The notes under the pieces are model-generated. The model saw nothing but the letters and a program-made list of their open reading frames with translations, made no database searches and was not told where the DNA came from. The position numbers were made by a program, and so were the translations under genes. This document shows, piece after piece, positions 10,701 through 20,417 of a stretch of 27,298 bases of DNA (position 1 is its first letter; each line of letters opens with the position of its first letter). Origin of the DNA: Spirogloea muscicola (lineage: Eukaryota > Streptophyta > Zygnematophyceae > Spirogloeales > Spirogloeaceae); assembly GCA_009602725.1 (NCBI GenBank), contig WELB01000112.1, positions 428,819 to 456,116 on the forward strand, in the 5' to 3' direction.

Positions 10701-12968
10701 GATGAGAACTAGAAAGTCTCATGCCTCACCTCCGTCTTACTATAAGATGATGTCAAGCATGCATCCTTATCACATTCAGGCACTGTGACATGCAGGTACC
10801 AAGCGCCTCTTAATAGGCATGTCTCAGAGGCAGGGTGTGCGGATGAACTCCCCAGAGTCAGTCAAAGACATTCCTCGCTTTGTCTCTTTCTTCAAGGTGC
10901 ATCACCAGGACACGCTGCTTGTGCGGCCAAAATTGACGGAAATAATTGGCAGACAGACATCGAGAAGGTCAAAAACCATTGCCAGGTCCAGCTGCTCTGT
11001 GACTGACCTTCTCCTGCTTGCCTTTCTGATGGTGTGTGCTGCTATTGGTGCGCACGCAGGACCAAATTGATATGGACGATATTGATGGTACTGTGGGTGA
11101 CTTTAAGGTCTGCCACATGATGCTATCACCCTTCAATGTGCAGCACCGTCACTCTTGCTTACAGCACCGTGAGTACAACCACATTGCATCATGTGCCGCA
11201 GACTTTCAACGAGTTCTTCGTGCGCAAGCTGAAAGCTGGTGCACGGCCTATTGCTTGGCCCACCAATGAGAAGGTGGCCATCTGCGCTGCCGATTCGCGC
11301 TTGATGGTGTTCACCAATGCCAGTGAGGCGCAGCGCTTGTGGATTAAGGTTCTCTGCCACGGCTTGCCCTGTCAACAATGATTTGCCAACACAATGTATC
11401 GCTGCTGTCTAGTTGCAGGATTGCTTGGCATGGACCACCAGCTCTACTTGCATTTGCCTTTGAGAGTATGCGTTCTGTACAGGGGCGCAAATTCTCAATT
11501 GCGGGCCTTCTGGCTGATAGTGAGCTAGGAGAGCAATACAAAAGCGCTTCGCTCGCTGTCTTCCGTCTTGCACCACAGGTCCACAACATCCACAGTGTTT
11601 CCCCACCACTATGCAGTCAATGATTGCCCTCTTTCCTGCATTTAGTTGGGCAAGGTGAGGTCCATGAGCTTGAAGAGGAAGCACAGGAGCCGATCCCTGG
11701 TCCGGCGTTGCTGCCATGCTGCATGAGAGACTTTCAGGACTATCACAGATTTCATGTGCCCTCTACCTGCACAGTGGGGGCAATCCGGGAGGTGCCAGAT
11801 CCAGGCCACCTCTACACGGTATGCTGCACTGTCAGTCAGAATGTAAATATCTCTTGTTTGTCTGCTCACAGTCTAGTGTCTTTCCGGTGTACCTTCAACA
11901 TTCTGTGATTAAGTGCACGTGCTTTGTGCAAACACGTCTTCTGAGTTGGTCGAACGTGGGGACTCGGTGACAGGTGAACCCAATCGCTGTCAACAGCAAG
12001 TACTGTGATGTCTTCACAGAGAACAAGCGAGCCATTGTGATGCTTCACACACCATACTTTGGCTCAGTAAGGAGCAGTGCCCTTCGTCCTGACCTGTTCG
12101 CCGCAACCTCGTGAAAACAGCAGCTGTGCATGGAGTAGCTCCTGCCTGCAGATTGACGGCGTCTTTGCACCACTTTATGTTTAGATTGCCTTTGTCGCGA
12201 TCGGGGCCACAATGGTTGGCTCCATCACCTTCACACGCAGATCAGGAGACAAGTTGCAGAAAGGCGATGAGGTGAGGTGGCGATGTCTCCCAGCTGTGTC
12301 AGTCTGTCAGGGCTCTGTGTGGGGTGGCTGGGCAGGTTTCGTCGGGCACAGAGACTGGCTAGCTGCTGGAGTCGATGTTGAAGTAGTAGTATCAATTGAT
12401 GCAGTGATCCAAAGTCTCAGTTAAAGGGGCTCCTCTGTGGCACAAACGAAGTTTGCTGGCTGCCTGAGCACCAATGACTTCTTTCTCTCAGTGTGTGGGC
12501 TTGACCCCCACATTTGTGTCTTGTCTGTGATACTAGCTCGGATTTTTCTCCTTTGGAGGAAGCACCTGCATATGTGTGTTCGAAGAGGTGAGGTGACAGG
12601 CGCCCCCAGCCTTGGCCATCAGCTCAGCTGCTGACAGACTAGGGCCACTCCACTGTCGTCATGCCTATTAAGCCAAAGCTTGGTAGAGGTATACTTGCAC
12701 AATCTTGCAATCTGGCTGCTGCCAGCTGTGCGTGGCCTCATGTAACAGCTGAGTGAGGTAGGCACTGATCCTGTGCCAGAGTGCCATTACCTTCGACGAG
12801 GATCTCATGGCCAACAGTGAGCGGTCATTGGAGACCTTGGTCCAAATGGGGACAACACTTGGAGTCGCCCGTGGAGAACAGCTCAAAGGTCCCAAGCGCA
12901 AGGATAGCATTGTAGGAGACGAGGAGGAGGGTGGTCAGGAGTCCTTTCTGCCAGCGGAGCGCCTCTAG
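7800..12968 (+). CDS. PSD: Phosphatidylserine decarboxylase proenzyme, plant PSD2/3 type (C2 + two EF-hands + PSD domain)
   Basis: It converts phosphatidylserine to phosphatidylethanolamine in endomembranes. Exons: 7800-8005, 8207-8291, 8602-8664, 8859-8957, 9158-9208, 9346-9429, 9751-9842, 9971-10126, 10272-10356, 10529-10640, 10796-10896, 11060-11107, 11202-11348, 11483-11578, 11738-11818, 11974-12066, 12185-12271, 12537-12587, 12780-12968 (641 codons; all junctions keep frame). The start MGNCLS fits an N-myristoylation signal (G2, S6) with C4 as a possible palmitoylation site. A C2-like domain (about 35-118, ISLGEQTFRT, GYCELDL) precedes EF-hands at 169-180 (DYDGNGQLSLTE) and 205-216 (DKNQDGTVDADE), a CPVCG motif, and the decarboxylase with D425 (ICAADS), H481 (YHRFH) and the GGST site, where cleavage before S571 makes the pyruvoyl group. 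Intron 1 has a GC donor (AG/GCGAGT). The exon 4 start (8859 or 8841) and exon 6 donor (GTCCGG) are least certain. Confidence 0.95.
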
Positions 12969-13621
12969 CAGCAGACGTGGTGAGGTGCTTCCTTCCGCAT
13001 GCTCCGGCTCTTCTCCAACTCGCGCATCGGCTCGTTGTTTGGCCTGGCCTAGCCATGCTGTGGAAATGCGGGGTTCCCCACCTCATCAGCCTCGGCGCAC
13101 CAGAGGGAGAATGCGTCAAGAAGGTGGGGATGGCAGAGCAGGGCCAGCCAGAGGGGCGCTCGGGTCGGGCTGGATGTTGGCCGCTTCTACCCTCGCTCTC
13201 GGGGGTGGAGCTCGCTTGCCCATCGTCCTGGGCTGGCCTTTCATTGGCACTTTCTCGGTCTTGGAAGAGCTTCTCCTCGGGCTGCTGCGGCTTCTGTATA
13301 GAGCTAGTTGGGCGGCCAAGCATTGTGTTCACTCGCTGACTTCGATCGGGTTGCACTTTCCACTCCTTTCAGCCTTGTACATTCCTTTGAGCTGGCCTTC
13401 ACAGCCATTGCCCCCTCTCGGGAGACCACGTTCTCTCGGCCTGTCTCTGATTCTGATGCGTGTGTTGCTCACTCGTGGGCACGGAAGCCCACTTCGTCGG
13501 TGCCCTGCTTTCTCGGCCCCTCGCAGCCTTGGCGTGGTCCCAGTCCTGGCACCGCGTGTGCCGGTCGCGCCTGGGCGGGCAGCGTGTGCTGGCTCGGCTC
13601 GGGCCTTCCCGAGCCTTGTCC
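12969..13621. other. PSD 3' flank with degraded hairpin modules, no gene
   Basis: There is no supportable coding region. Two hairpin-module relics lie at 13226-13275 (CATCGTCCTGGGCTGGCC, GGAAGAGCTTC) and 13376-13430 (TACATTCCTTTGAGCTGGCC, ACAGCC, GCCCCCTCTCGGGAG). Open frames through this block are low-complexity and overlap one another on both strands. Confidence 0.5.
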
Positions 13622-13940
13622 TTGTCCATTCAAGGAATGTGCTCGCCCATAGAGAAGAGTGGCTGGAAGAAAGGGCAAAGCCAGCCCAAAAAGAATGGAC
13701 AATATCCCAAGCCAAAGAAAGAGGAGCCGAAAAAGAACTACACTACAGTCCATTCCTTTGGGCTGGCCTCTCCCTGCAGCGGTCGATGGCCCGTGCGCTG
13801 CACCTTCGTGCCGGGCCGGGCTCTTGCTGCTGCCTCTGGCTCTGGCCAGGAGAAGAAGTGGCACTCCCAATGGGACCAGGGGACCCACTTTCAGGACCCT
13901 AGCCTCTCTGATTTGCGGCTGCTTAGCAGGGGTTACTGAG
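13622..13940 (+). mobile_element. Retroelement 3'-end copy with two hairpin modules
   Basis: A reverse module lies at about 13637-13712 (GCTCGCCCATAGAGAAGAG, CAAAGCCAGCCCAAAAAGAA). A forward half-module follows at 13748-13779 (GTCCATTCCTTTGGGCTGGC). From 13775 the sequence matches the end of the ORF at 14005-14913 (CTGCAGCGGTCGATGGCC, CGCTGCACCTTCG, GGCTCTTGCTGC). It ends CTGATTTGCGGCTGCTTAGC, then GGGGTTACTGAG. The copy is truncated and non-coding. Confidence 0.6.
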
Positions 13941-13971
13941 TGATTTGCAGCTGCTTTCTTTCTTTGTGTGC

Positions 13972-13992
13972 TTTAGGGTTTAGGGTTTAGGG
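13972..13992 (+). repeat. Interstitial telomere tract, three perfect TTTAGGG units
   Basis: Three uninterrupted TTTAGGG heptamers lie 12 bp before the start codon of the retrotransposon ORF and about 30 bp after the end of the preceding retroelement tail. They probably mark the 5' junction of the truncated retrotransposon insertion. Confidence 0.85.
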
Positions 13993-14004
13993 CAGGCGCG
14001 ATAC

Positions 14005-14913
14005 ATGGCTGCTGTGGACAAGGCGACGTTCACGGACACGCTGCAGCTCCTCCCCGCAGGCGACGTGCGCGGCCGTGCTCGGCTGCTGTCGGCCGCCTCC
14101 CCCGGCGCGGCAGCCTGGCTCTCTGCGCTCCCACTGTATGATGCGCTCAGGCTGCCGGACGAGCTGTTCCGCACGGCCACGCATCGCCTGCTGGGCCTCC
14201 CCCCGCCCTGCCTGCTGGGCGTGCTGCAGTGCGAATGTGGGGAGCGGTCGACGGACCCGGCGGAGCTGGCGGCGCATCTCCTCCGCTGCGCCACTGGAGG
14301 CGAACGAACAGCTGCGCACGACCTCTTGCGTGATGCTATGTTCGGGATCTTTCAGGAGGCGGGCTACACGGTAGCGATGGAGAACGCCTCGGTCATGCCC
14401 ATCCTCGAGAGGGCTGACGGACACCATACGCGTCGTGTGGACCTGGTGGCGTCCACGCCGGGAGGTGGCGCGCGGATCATAGCCGATGTAGTCACCACCG
14501 ATGTGGTCGACCGCTCCAACCTGGGGCTCTCTGCCTCGCGGGCCGGCCACGCTGCCTCGAAGGCCGCTCGCTGCAAGGCGGCCAAGCACTCCGATCACCC
14601 ACCTGCCGACGAGTTCGTCCCCTTGGCGGTGGACGTGCACGGGGCTCTTGGGTCCCAGTGGCTTGACCTATTGGCTAGGCTTGCGCGGCGGGCTGTGTCC
14701 CGCAGACGCGGCGAGCCAGCCGACTTCAACGCCGCGGGCTCGTGGTCTCAGGTATATCGGATGCGCCTCTCTGTATCCCTGCAGCGGTCCATGGCCCACG
14801 CTCTGCATCTGCGAGCTGGCCGTGCTCTCGCTGCGGGCTCTGGCTTTCGTCAGGGTGATAGCTTCCCGGCAGCTAGTCTGTCGGATCTGAGGCTCCTCAC
14901 TCGTACGTACTGA
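14005..14913 (+). CDS. C-terminal part of a non-LTR retrotransposon polyprotein (zinc-binding and endonuclease-like region), 5'-truncated
   Basis: This is an intact 302-codon frame without an RT domain, matching the region downstream of reverse transcriptase in a large family of algal, fungal and protist LINE-type proteins. Visible marks are RARLLSAASPGAAAWL, FRTATHRLLGLPPP, a possible CCHC zinc site (C76, C78, H91, C95), a HDLLRDAMFGIFQEAG block, and then a PD-(D/E)XK-like pair, RRVDLV (143-148) and IIADVV with D161. It ends with MRLSVSLQRSMAHALHL, the usual C-terminal signature of these proteins. The missing RT portion and the telomere heptamers just upstream indicate 5' truncation on insertion. 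Related 3' tails lie at 4286, 5265, 13775, 16070 and, on the minus strand, 20418. Whether this fragment is expressed cannot be told. Confidence 0.7.
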   Translation: MAAVDKATFTDTLQLLPAGDVRGRARLLSAASPGAAAWLSALPLYDALRLPDELFRTATHRLLGLPPPCLLGVLQCECGERSTDPAELAAHLLRCATGGERTAAHDLLRDAMFGIFQEAGYTVAMENASVMPILERADGHHTRRVDLVASTPGGGARIIADVVTTDVVDRSNLGLSASRAGHAASKAARCKAAKHSDHPPADEFVPLAVDVHGALGSQWLDLLARLARRAVSRRRGEPADFNAAGSWSQVYRMRLSVSLQRSMAHALHLRAGRALAAGSGFRQGDSFPAASLSDLRLLTRTY

Positions 14914-15006
14914 GTGATCTATCCTCCCCCTGTTTTACCATAGCATCCTCAGGCCCCTTTGTAGCTGCTCACCGCTCTTAGGCCCCTCTGAACCTTTGTG
15001 AGATCT

Positions 15007-15175
15007 TTTTGGGCTGGCTTTTCGCAGCCCTTGCCCCCATTTTGAGCTCGCCACTCACATGCTTTGTTTTCTTAGCGCTTCCTCTGGAAGAAAGGGCTCG
15101 CCCACTGATTCGAGGATATGGGCTGGAACAGCTAGCCCAAGAAAAGAATGAGCAGAGTACAAGAAGGGGGCCTCG
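15007..15175. repeat. Two opposed hairpin modules
   Basis: A forward module (15008-15055: TTTTTGGGCTGGCTTTTCGC, AGCCCTTGCCCCC) faces a reverse one (15085-15165: GGAAGAAAGGGCTCGCCCAC, GGGCTGGAACAGCTAGCCC, AAAAGAATGAGCAGAGTAC). The second is nearly identical to the copy at 20624-20692, so those two are the youngest relatives in the window. Confidence 0.6.
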
Positions 15176-15408
15176 GCAGGGCCCCTGCGAATCTAAACAA
15201 TGAAAGCGGCTGCTGGTATGAAAGTATCGGCTGTGAAATGCCAGCCAGAATCGGAGCCCCGCCGCGCCAGCAGAGCCAGGCTGCCCCGCACATGGGGGCC
15301 CCAGGGCCCCTGGGCCCGCCCGCTAGCCCGACGTCCCCGCCGCCGCCGCTCCCCTCCCCACCCATTCCTCAGGCCCCGCCCCCGCTTCCCCCCGCCGCCG
15401 CCGCCGCC

Positions 15409-15681
15409 ATGGTCAAGGACCTGTCCGTGGCCGAGATCGTGGTCATCGCCGCCCTCTGCGTCGTGCCCGCCGCCATGGGCCTCCTCCTCGTCCTCGTCGC
15501 CATCTGCCAAAAGTCCCCCGCCACCGAGGAGCCCTCCTGGCCCTCCGACGACCACGACGACGCCGCCGCCGCCGTCAAGGCCCTCCGCGCCGACCAGGTC
15601 GCGCCCCTCCACTTCGACGAGGCCGACGGTTCAGGCGGCGCGCTCTCCAGCAGGAAGTCCGTCCGGATGGACAAGTTGTAG
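15409..15681 (+). CDS. Small single-pass membrane protein, unknown function
   Basis: The gene is 90 codons starting at an ATG in an excellent context (GCCGCCGCCATGG). Residues 9-33 form one strongly hydrophobic helix (IVVIAALCVVPAAMGLLLVL and on), followed by a soluble tail that is first acidic (SWPSDDHDDA) and ends with a basic patch (SSRKSVRMDKL). The frame stays open upstream to 15148, but that part is a proline-rich translation of a C-rich leader and of repeat sequence, so I chose the Kozak ATG. I do not recognise a family. The coherent helix-plus-tail composition and strong GC bias at third positions argue for a real gene. Confidence 0.55.
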   Translation: MVKDLSVAEIVVIAALCVVPAAMGLLLVLVAICQKSPATEEPSWPSDDHDDAAAAVKALRADQVAPLHFDEADGSGGALSSRKSVRMDKL

Positions 15682-17252
15682 CCGCCGGGCCCGCTCCTGG
15701 CTGAGTGCTCGGCGCCCTTTCCGGCCGGGTCGTGTCAGGGGCGTGGGAGCTTGCGATGGCGGCCGGGGCAGGGCCCTGTTCCGGCCTTCTCCGCCTGCGC
15801 GCTGAGGCTCCCGCGTGAGGCTGCCGCCGAAGGGCGGGCCACTCAAGCCCGTGCCTAGGAGGAGCACTGCCACCACACCAGCGGCAGCGACGGCACCGCC
15901 CTTGCTAGTGGGGACGAGCCACTCCTGTGGCGAGTGCCATGTGCTCCCTTCGCCCCGCTTGCCTGCTCCTATCAGTCAGCTCGGGTGCCCCCGCTGCATG
16001 GGCTGGCTGGCGAGGTTGCTGTAAAATACCAATGGGCCGACGAGCACGGCACACCGAGGCGGACGCCTGTGATAGACCAGTAGGTGGCCAGCCGTATACA
16101 GCGCCCGCTTCAGCCCTAGCGCCTACTTTCTGGCTTCTCCGGCTTGTTAAGGGTGCCTGTGCAATTTCTGCTCATGACCTTCCCGTCTTTGAACCTAAGC
16201 CCTGAGCCAGGCACTGGCTTGCGCTTTGGTGCTTCGGCTCCCAGATCAGTCTGTCAGATATGTACGTGCTTACTCGTCGGTACTAGAGTCCCCCTCCTTG
16301 TATTTTTGTTCTCTTTCTCTTTGTCACACTCACAAATAGTGTACTTGATATGGTTTCCCCTCCATTACATGCGCACATCGCGCCTTCTCATCTTGACACT
16401 CGAGCCCATGGCAATGCATGCAACTATTTGCCACCGAAGGTGGGCAGAGCACACGTGTCGTGGCTCGGACGGAGTGACCTTCTTGCCGCAGTCACCTCGC
16501 CAAGTGTCACAATGCCCAGCATGGGAAGGTTGTGTGCTCAAGCTTGTGTAGGCGGTTCCGCTGCACCTGATGCAGCTGCAATCTGGAGCATGCATCACTT
16601 TGCATAGGCCGAGGAAAGTAGCCCAAGGAGCGGGCAGCTTGTCGATGCATAATCTGCAGGAAATGAAGGCATGAGGGCAGAGTCACAGGTGGTGCAGGGG
16701 GACTACGGCAGAATTTTACATTTGTGCTATCTCTCTGGCCGTGGAAGAAGCTGCTTAGCCTTGCTTTGGCTAAGGAGTGTGACGTGAGTGCCACAGCTTG
16801 AAAGACGTAGTCAGAGGTGAAAGAGAGGGGAGCATGACCACTGTCCGTAAGCTGTGCATCAGCATCACCGTGCCCTGCAGTCGCCCAATGGAAAGTTGTC
16901 ACGCTGACATGCTTCACTGTCAAGCAGCACAATGCTCACCTGACGAATCCTTCAATTCAATATTTGCAACAGCGGAGAGCTTGCAGTATAGTGTGCGATG
17001 TGGGCTATGCTCCTGCAATTTAGGACACTGTGTGAGGTGGTACTCGACAGGCTGAGGGCTGCTGACTTCGGGAGCAAGAAGGAACGGGCGGAAGCAAGTC
17101 GAAGTTGGCAGGCTGACAGCTGGTCCACCGATGAAGCTAGTCATGGGTCTAAAAGGGAGGCACCTAGGCGATGGCTGTGCAGCTTGCTACAGCCATCCTT
17201 CCGCTCCGCTCTGCCATGTGCCATCTTGTGATCACCTGCCCTGGGCTTCATC
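15682..17252. other. Long stretch with no confident gene
   Basis: Apart from the retroelement tail at 16070-16290, I see only short overlapping frames on both strands, with no domain or convincing exon chain. It should contain the 3' UTR of the small membrane-protein gene. Confidence 0.5.
16070..16290 (+). mobile_element. Degraded retroelement 3' tail
   Basis: It ends CAGTCTGTCAGATATGTACG, then TGCTTACTCGTCGGTACTAG, matching the last 45 bases of the retrotransposon ORF at 14005-14913 (AGTCTGTCGGATCTGAGGC, CTCGTACGTACTGAG). The body upstream is weakly similar and frameshifted. Confidence 0.5.
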
Positions 17253-17700
17253 TTGCACTGGACATTATCTGGCAAATATTCACCTGAAGAGATAAGCAGC
17301 ATTAAGCAATTCTTGGATGACTTTTCCAGAGCTTGGGCCGTCGATTCAGATGTACCTGTTGGCCCGTTCTTGGTGACCAGCATGAGCATTTCTTTGCTCC
17401 CCTTCGGCGTCCTCAAGCCCGCATCTCCAAGATGCCTTTGTAATATAGACGAGGGGGAGGTGAGGGACGCCATGCACGTTTGGGTGGATGAATCATAACC
17501 AGGCTCAGTCAAGTAAAAAAACACTGTGAGTACGCAACTGCCGCCGTCCTTCAAGTGGCGACGGAAGTATTAACACGTCTTGTTTGGCCAGCCAGACTGC
17601 AGGTGTAGGCCCAACCTCAGCACCAAAGAATGTATGTTCTGAGTCTAACGATCTCACGATGCTTGTACTTGCTGTGGAAATCTGCGCTAGAGGTAAGCAA
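17253..17700 (+). other. Possible exons of an unrecognised plus-strand gene
   Basis: The frame at 17253-17498 has protein-like composition (SPEEISSIKQFLDDFSRAWA, SLLPFGVLKP). At about 17603-17695 a second stretch (NDLTMLVLAVEICAR) follows a CTGCAG acceptor and ends in a good donor (AG/GTAAGC). I could not link them into a chain or to a family, and a minus-strand frame overlaps the first. Confidence 0.25.
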
Positions 17701-18014
17701 GCTCTTATCATGCTTACTGCTCTGAACACGATGACCAGCTGAGCGCGTGCTCGCAGTGAGCACGGGCTTGTCGTGGTTAGTGCTGCATTGCCGGCTGCAG
17801 TGAGTGCAGGCCTCGTACTGGCCGACTCCCCCTCCCCCTCCCTCCGCCCTCATCCCTTAGCCTCCCCTCCAAGCCTAAGAAATGTTCGTGTCTTTGGAAA
17901 CCAACGAAGGCCAGAATGGCAAGCACATCTAACGACATACATCACCCACAGCAGATTGACCCCCTCAGTACAAACGGGTCAATACATAAAGGCCGCTAAG
18001 CTATGCCTGAAAAC
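17701..18014. other. Stretch without a supportable gene
   Basis: It contains a pyrimidine-rich run (17823-17855, CCCCCTCCCCCTCCCTCC and on) and no conserved coding frame. I see no RNA gene. Confidence 0.4.
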
Positions 18015-18290
18015 CGGTTGGCAGATTCGAAGCCCTTCTGCCACCAACTAGAGCTCGCCCAGCTTTCTGGTGCAAAGCATTAGCCTGAGCACGCTGCAAA
18101 CAGGCCAAAACTCGTCGTCGCGAGAACGACAGATATGCAGCTGGCAAGCCCATCTCGGCCGGAAACACAACTGCACGTAGTGCATAGCCTGTATTAGAAG
18201 AAAGAAGCCTGTATTGGCATATTTCTGAAGGAAAGTGTGGAATTGAGGACCTAAACAGCCAAAGAAAGTACTTGCAGCTGGCAGGAGGTG
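18015..18290 (-). repeat. Diverged interspersed repeat, copy 2
   Basis: This is the partner of 3756-3975. Its inner end on the minus strand (GGGCGAGCTCTAGTTGGTGG, then GGCTTCGAATCTG) superficially resembles tRNA A and B boxes, but they are too close together for a tRNA. It ends just upstream of the EF-1 alpha leader. Confidence 0.45.
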
Positions 18291-18469
18291 ATCAATAAGG
18301 GCGAGTTTGGCCGCCCAGTATTGGGGCATCGGCTGGCGACCTCCACGGGCTGCTGTTCGTTCCCCAGCAGAGTCGCCGTCACTTCTTTTGCCCTGGCCCT
18401 TCGACTTCCGTTCATTTCTCCGCTCTTCCAGCCGCTCCCCTCGGCGCCGCGCCCGCTTCTCAGCCCGCC

Positions 18470-18516
18470 GACGCCGCCGCCGCCGCCGCCGCCGTCGTCG
18501 CCGCCGCCGCCGCCTC
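18470..18516 (+). repeat. CCG/CGC trinucleotide run in the EF-1 alpha leader
   Basis: Nearly pure (GCC)n with two GTC interruptions lies directly before CTCAGGTCGGCAGCCATGG. The CTCAG could be a leader-intron acceptor, as 5' UTR introns are common in plant EF-1 alpha genes, but no donor was identified. Confidence 0.6.
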
Positions 18517-18528
18517 AGGTCGGCAGCC

Positions 18529-19872
18529 ATGGGCAAGGAGAAGTTGCACATCAACATCGTCGTCATTGGCCATGTCGACTCCGGCAAGTCGACGACCACG
18601 GGTCACCTCATCTACAAGCTGGGTGGTATCGACAAGCGTGTCATCGAGCGCTTCGAGAAGGAAGCCGCCGAGATGAACAAGCGCTCCTTCAAGTACGCTT
18701 GGGTGCTGGACAAGCTCAAGGCCGAGCGCGAGCGTGGCATCACCATCGATATCGCTCTGTGGAAGTTTGAGACCACCAAGTATTACTGCACCGTCATTGA
18801 CGCTCCTGGTCATCGGGATTTCATCAAGAACATGATCACGGGGACCTCTCAGGCTGATTGTGCCGTGCTCATCATCGACTCAACTCAGGGAGGCTTTGAG
18901 GCTGGCATTTCCAAGGATGGTCAGACTCGCGAGCATGCCCTGCTTGCGTTCACTCTTGGAGTGAGGCAGATGATTGTGTGCTGTAACAAGATGGATGCTA
19001 CAACCCCCAAGTACTCGAAGGCCCGTTATGACGAAATTGTCAAGGAAGTGTCCAATTACCTGAAGAAAGTTGGATACAATCCCGAGAAGATTCCATTTGT
19101 ACCAATCTCTGGGTTTGAGGGCGACAACATGATTGAGCGCTCCACCAATTTGGACTGGTACAAGGGTCCCACTCTGCTGGAGGCACTTGATGCCATCAGC
19201 GAGCCCAAGAGACCCAGCGACAAGCCCCTACGCCTTCCCCTCCAGGATGTGTACAAGATCGGAGGCATTGGAACAGTGCCAGTGGGCCGTGTGGAGACTG
19301 GTGTCCTCAAGCCCGGCATGGTGGTCGTCTTCGCCCCGTCTGGCCTCACCACTGAAGTCAAGTCAGTGGAGATGCACCACGAGTCCCTGCCCGAGGCTGC
19401 CCCCGGCGACAATGTTGGGTTTAATGTGAAGAACGTGTCGGTGAAGGAGCTCAAGCGCGGCTTTGTGGCGTCTGACTCCAAGAACGATCCTGCCAAGGAG
19501 GCTGCTTCTTTCACTGCCCAGGTCATCATCATGAACCATCCTGGCCAAATCGGCAACGGCTATGCACCCGTGCTGGATTGCCACACGTCCCACATTGCTG
19601 TGAAGTTTGCGGAGATCCTGACCAAGGTGGACCGACGCTCGGGTAAGGAGCTGGAGAAGGAGCCGAAGTTTGTGAAGAATGGCGATGCCTGCTTCGTGAA
19701 GATGGTTCCCACCAAGCCTATGTGCGTGGAGACATTCGCCGAGTACCCGCCTTTGGGACGTTTTGCTGTGCGCGACATGAGGCAGACTGTGGCCGTTGGC
19801 GTCATCAAGGCCGTGGACAAGAAGGACGCCAGCGGAGCTAAGGTGACCAAGGCAGCGGCCAAGAAGAAGTGA
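18529..19872 (+). CDS. EF1A: Translation elongation factor 1-alpha
   Basis: This 447-residue GTPase delivers aminoacyl-tRNA to the cytosolic ribosome. It is complete and intronless in the coding part. It has the P-loop GHVDSGKST (14-22), the effector-region [15 protein letters not shown] (91-95), NKMD (153-156), the domain II/III blocks [13 protein letters not shown] and [17 protein letters not shown], and a lysine-rich C-terminus ending AAAKKK. The start is fixed by [20 protein letters not shown], the universal N-terminus, in the context GCAGCCATGG. The frame open upstream to 18307 is only an arginine-rich reading of the CCG repeat. The gene is EF-1 alpha proper, not the EF-like (EFL) protein that replaces it in many green algae. 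Confidence 0.99.
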   Translation: MGKEKLHINIVVIGHVDSGKSTTTGHLIYKLGGIDKRVIERFEKEAAEMNKRSFKYAWVLDKLKAERERGITIDIALWKFETTKYYCTVIDAPGHRDFIKNMITGTSQADCAVLIIDSTQGGFEAGISKDGQTREHALLAFTLGVRQMIVCCNKMDATTPKYSKARYDEIVKEVSNYLKKVGYNPEKIPFVPISGFEGDNMIERSTNLDWYKGPTLLEALDAISEPKRPSDKPLRLPLQDVYKIGGIGTVPVGRVETGVLKPGMVVVFAPSGLTTEVKSVEMHHESLPEAAPGDNVGFNVKNVSVKELKRGFVASDSKNDPAKEAASFTAQVIIMNHPGQIGNGYAPVLDCHTSHIAVKFAEILTKVDRRSGKELEKEPKFVKNGDACFVKMVPTKPMCVETFAEYPPLGRFAVRDMRQTVAVGVIKAVDKKDASGAKVTKAAAKKK

Positions 19873-20281
19873 ATGGTGCTGCTACTGGGGGTGTTGGTGC
19901 AAGTCCGCTGGCCAAGTTGCGGGCAATACCGGTGTGCACCTAGGAGAGGCGGAGAAGGAAGCAGCGGAGCACATGCAGTGCTTGCTGCAGCAGCGTAGGC
20001 TCATGAGCACCTGCTTCCTGCTTGCATGCATCTACATGCTGGTGGCTAGCCGGCAGACCTGGGTACTTGACAGACGGTGGCGTGGCTCATTTTGCACGCT
20101 GCGGAAAGGACTCAGCTTGGGACAGGGGGTAGTTACTTGGTTGGATTCTTGAAGCAAAGTCATGGAAGTGATGAGAACCCGTGCAATGTTCATTCAGCAG
20201 AGCCACATGTTTGATTCCTGCGCCAATATATATATATTTTCTAAGACGCACTGTCCTTTAAGCATTTCTAGCTAAGGAACT
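19873..20281. other. EF-1 alpha 3' flank, no gene
   Basis: It probably holds the EF-1 alpha 3' UTR and ends near an AT-rich tract (ATATATATATATTTT, 20226-20240). I find no conserved coding frame. Confidence 0.5.
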
Positions 20282-20325
20282 CTGGGCTGGCCTCTCCCAG
20301 CCACCGCCCTCCCCTGGAAGAGAGA
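20282..20325 (+). repeat. Hairpin module copy
   Basis: TGGGCTGGCCTCTCCCAGCC is followed by CCTCCCCTGGAAGAGAG. It is the same form as the copies at 4990 and 5722. Confidence 0.6.
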
Positions 20326-20417
20326 GAAGGCGCGCGGTGCGTATGACATGGAAAGTGAGGCCAATTCTAGCCTGACAAATGTCCTGTTACGGGGTGATGA
20401 GCTGGCTAAGGGGGGCA

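Noticed and set aside
15148-15408. Upstream in-frame extension of the small membrane protein
   Set aside because: It starts inside a hairpin-repeat copy and is proline-rich leader. The strong Kozak ATG is at 15409.
16507-17554. Minus-strand multi-exon gene
   Set aside because: Several frames and donor-like sites exist, but no consistent exon chain or family match emerged, and plus-strand alternatives are equally plausible.
18015-18065. tRNA or tRNA-derived SINE promoter on the minus strand
   Set aside because: A-box-like and B-box-like words are present but only a few bases apart, there is no cloverleaf, and the B-like word is not kept in the sister copy at 3756.
18307-18528. N-terminal extension of EF-1 alpha rich in arginine
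   Set aside because: It is a reading of the GC-rich leader and CCG repeat. The universal EF-1 alpha start MGKEK lies at 18529 in a good context.
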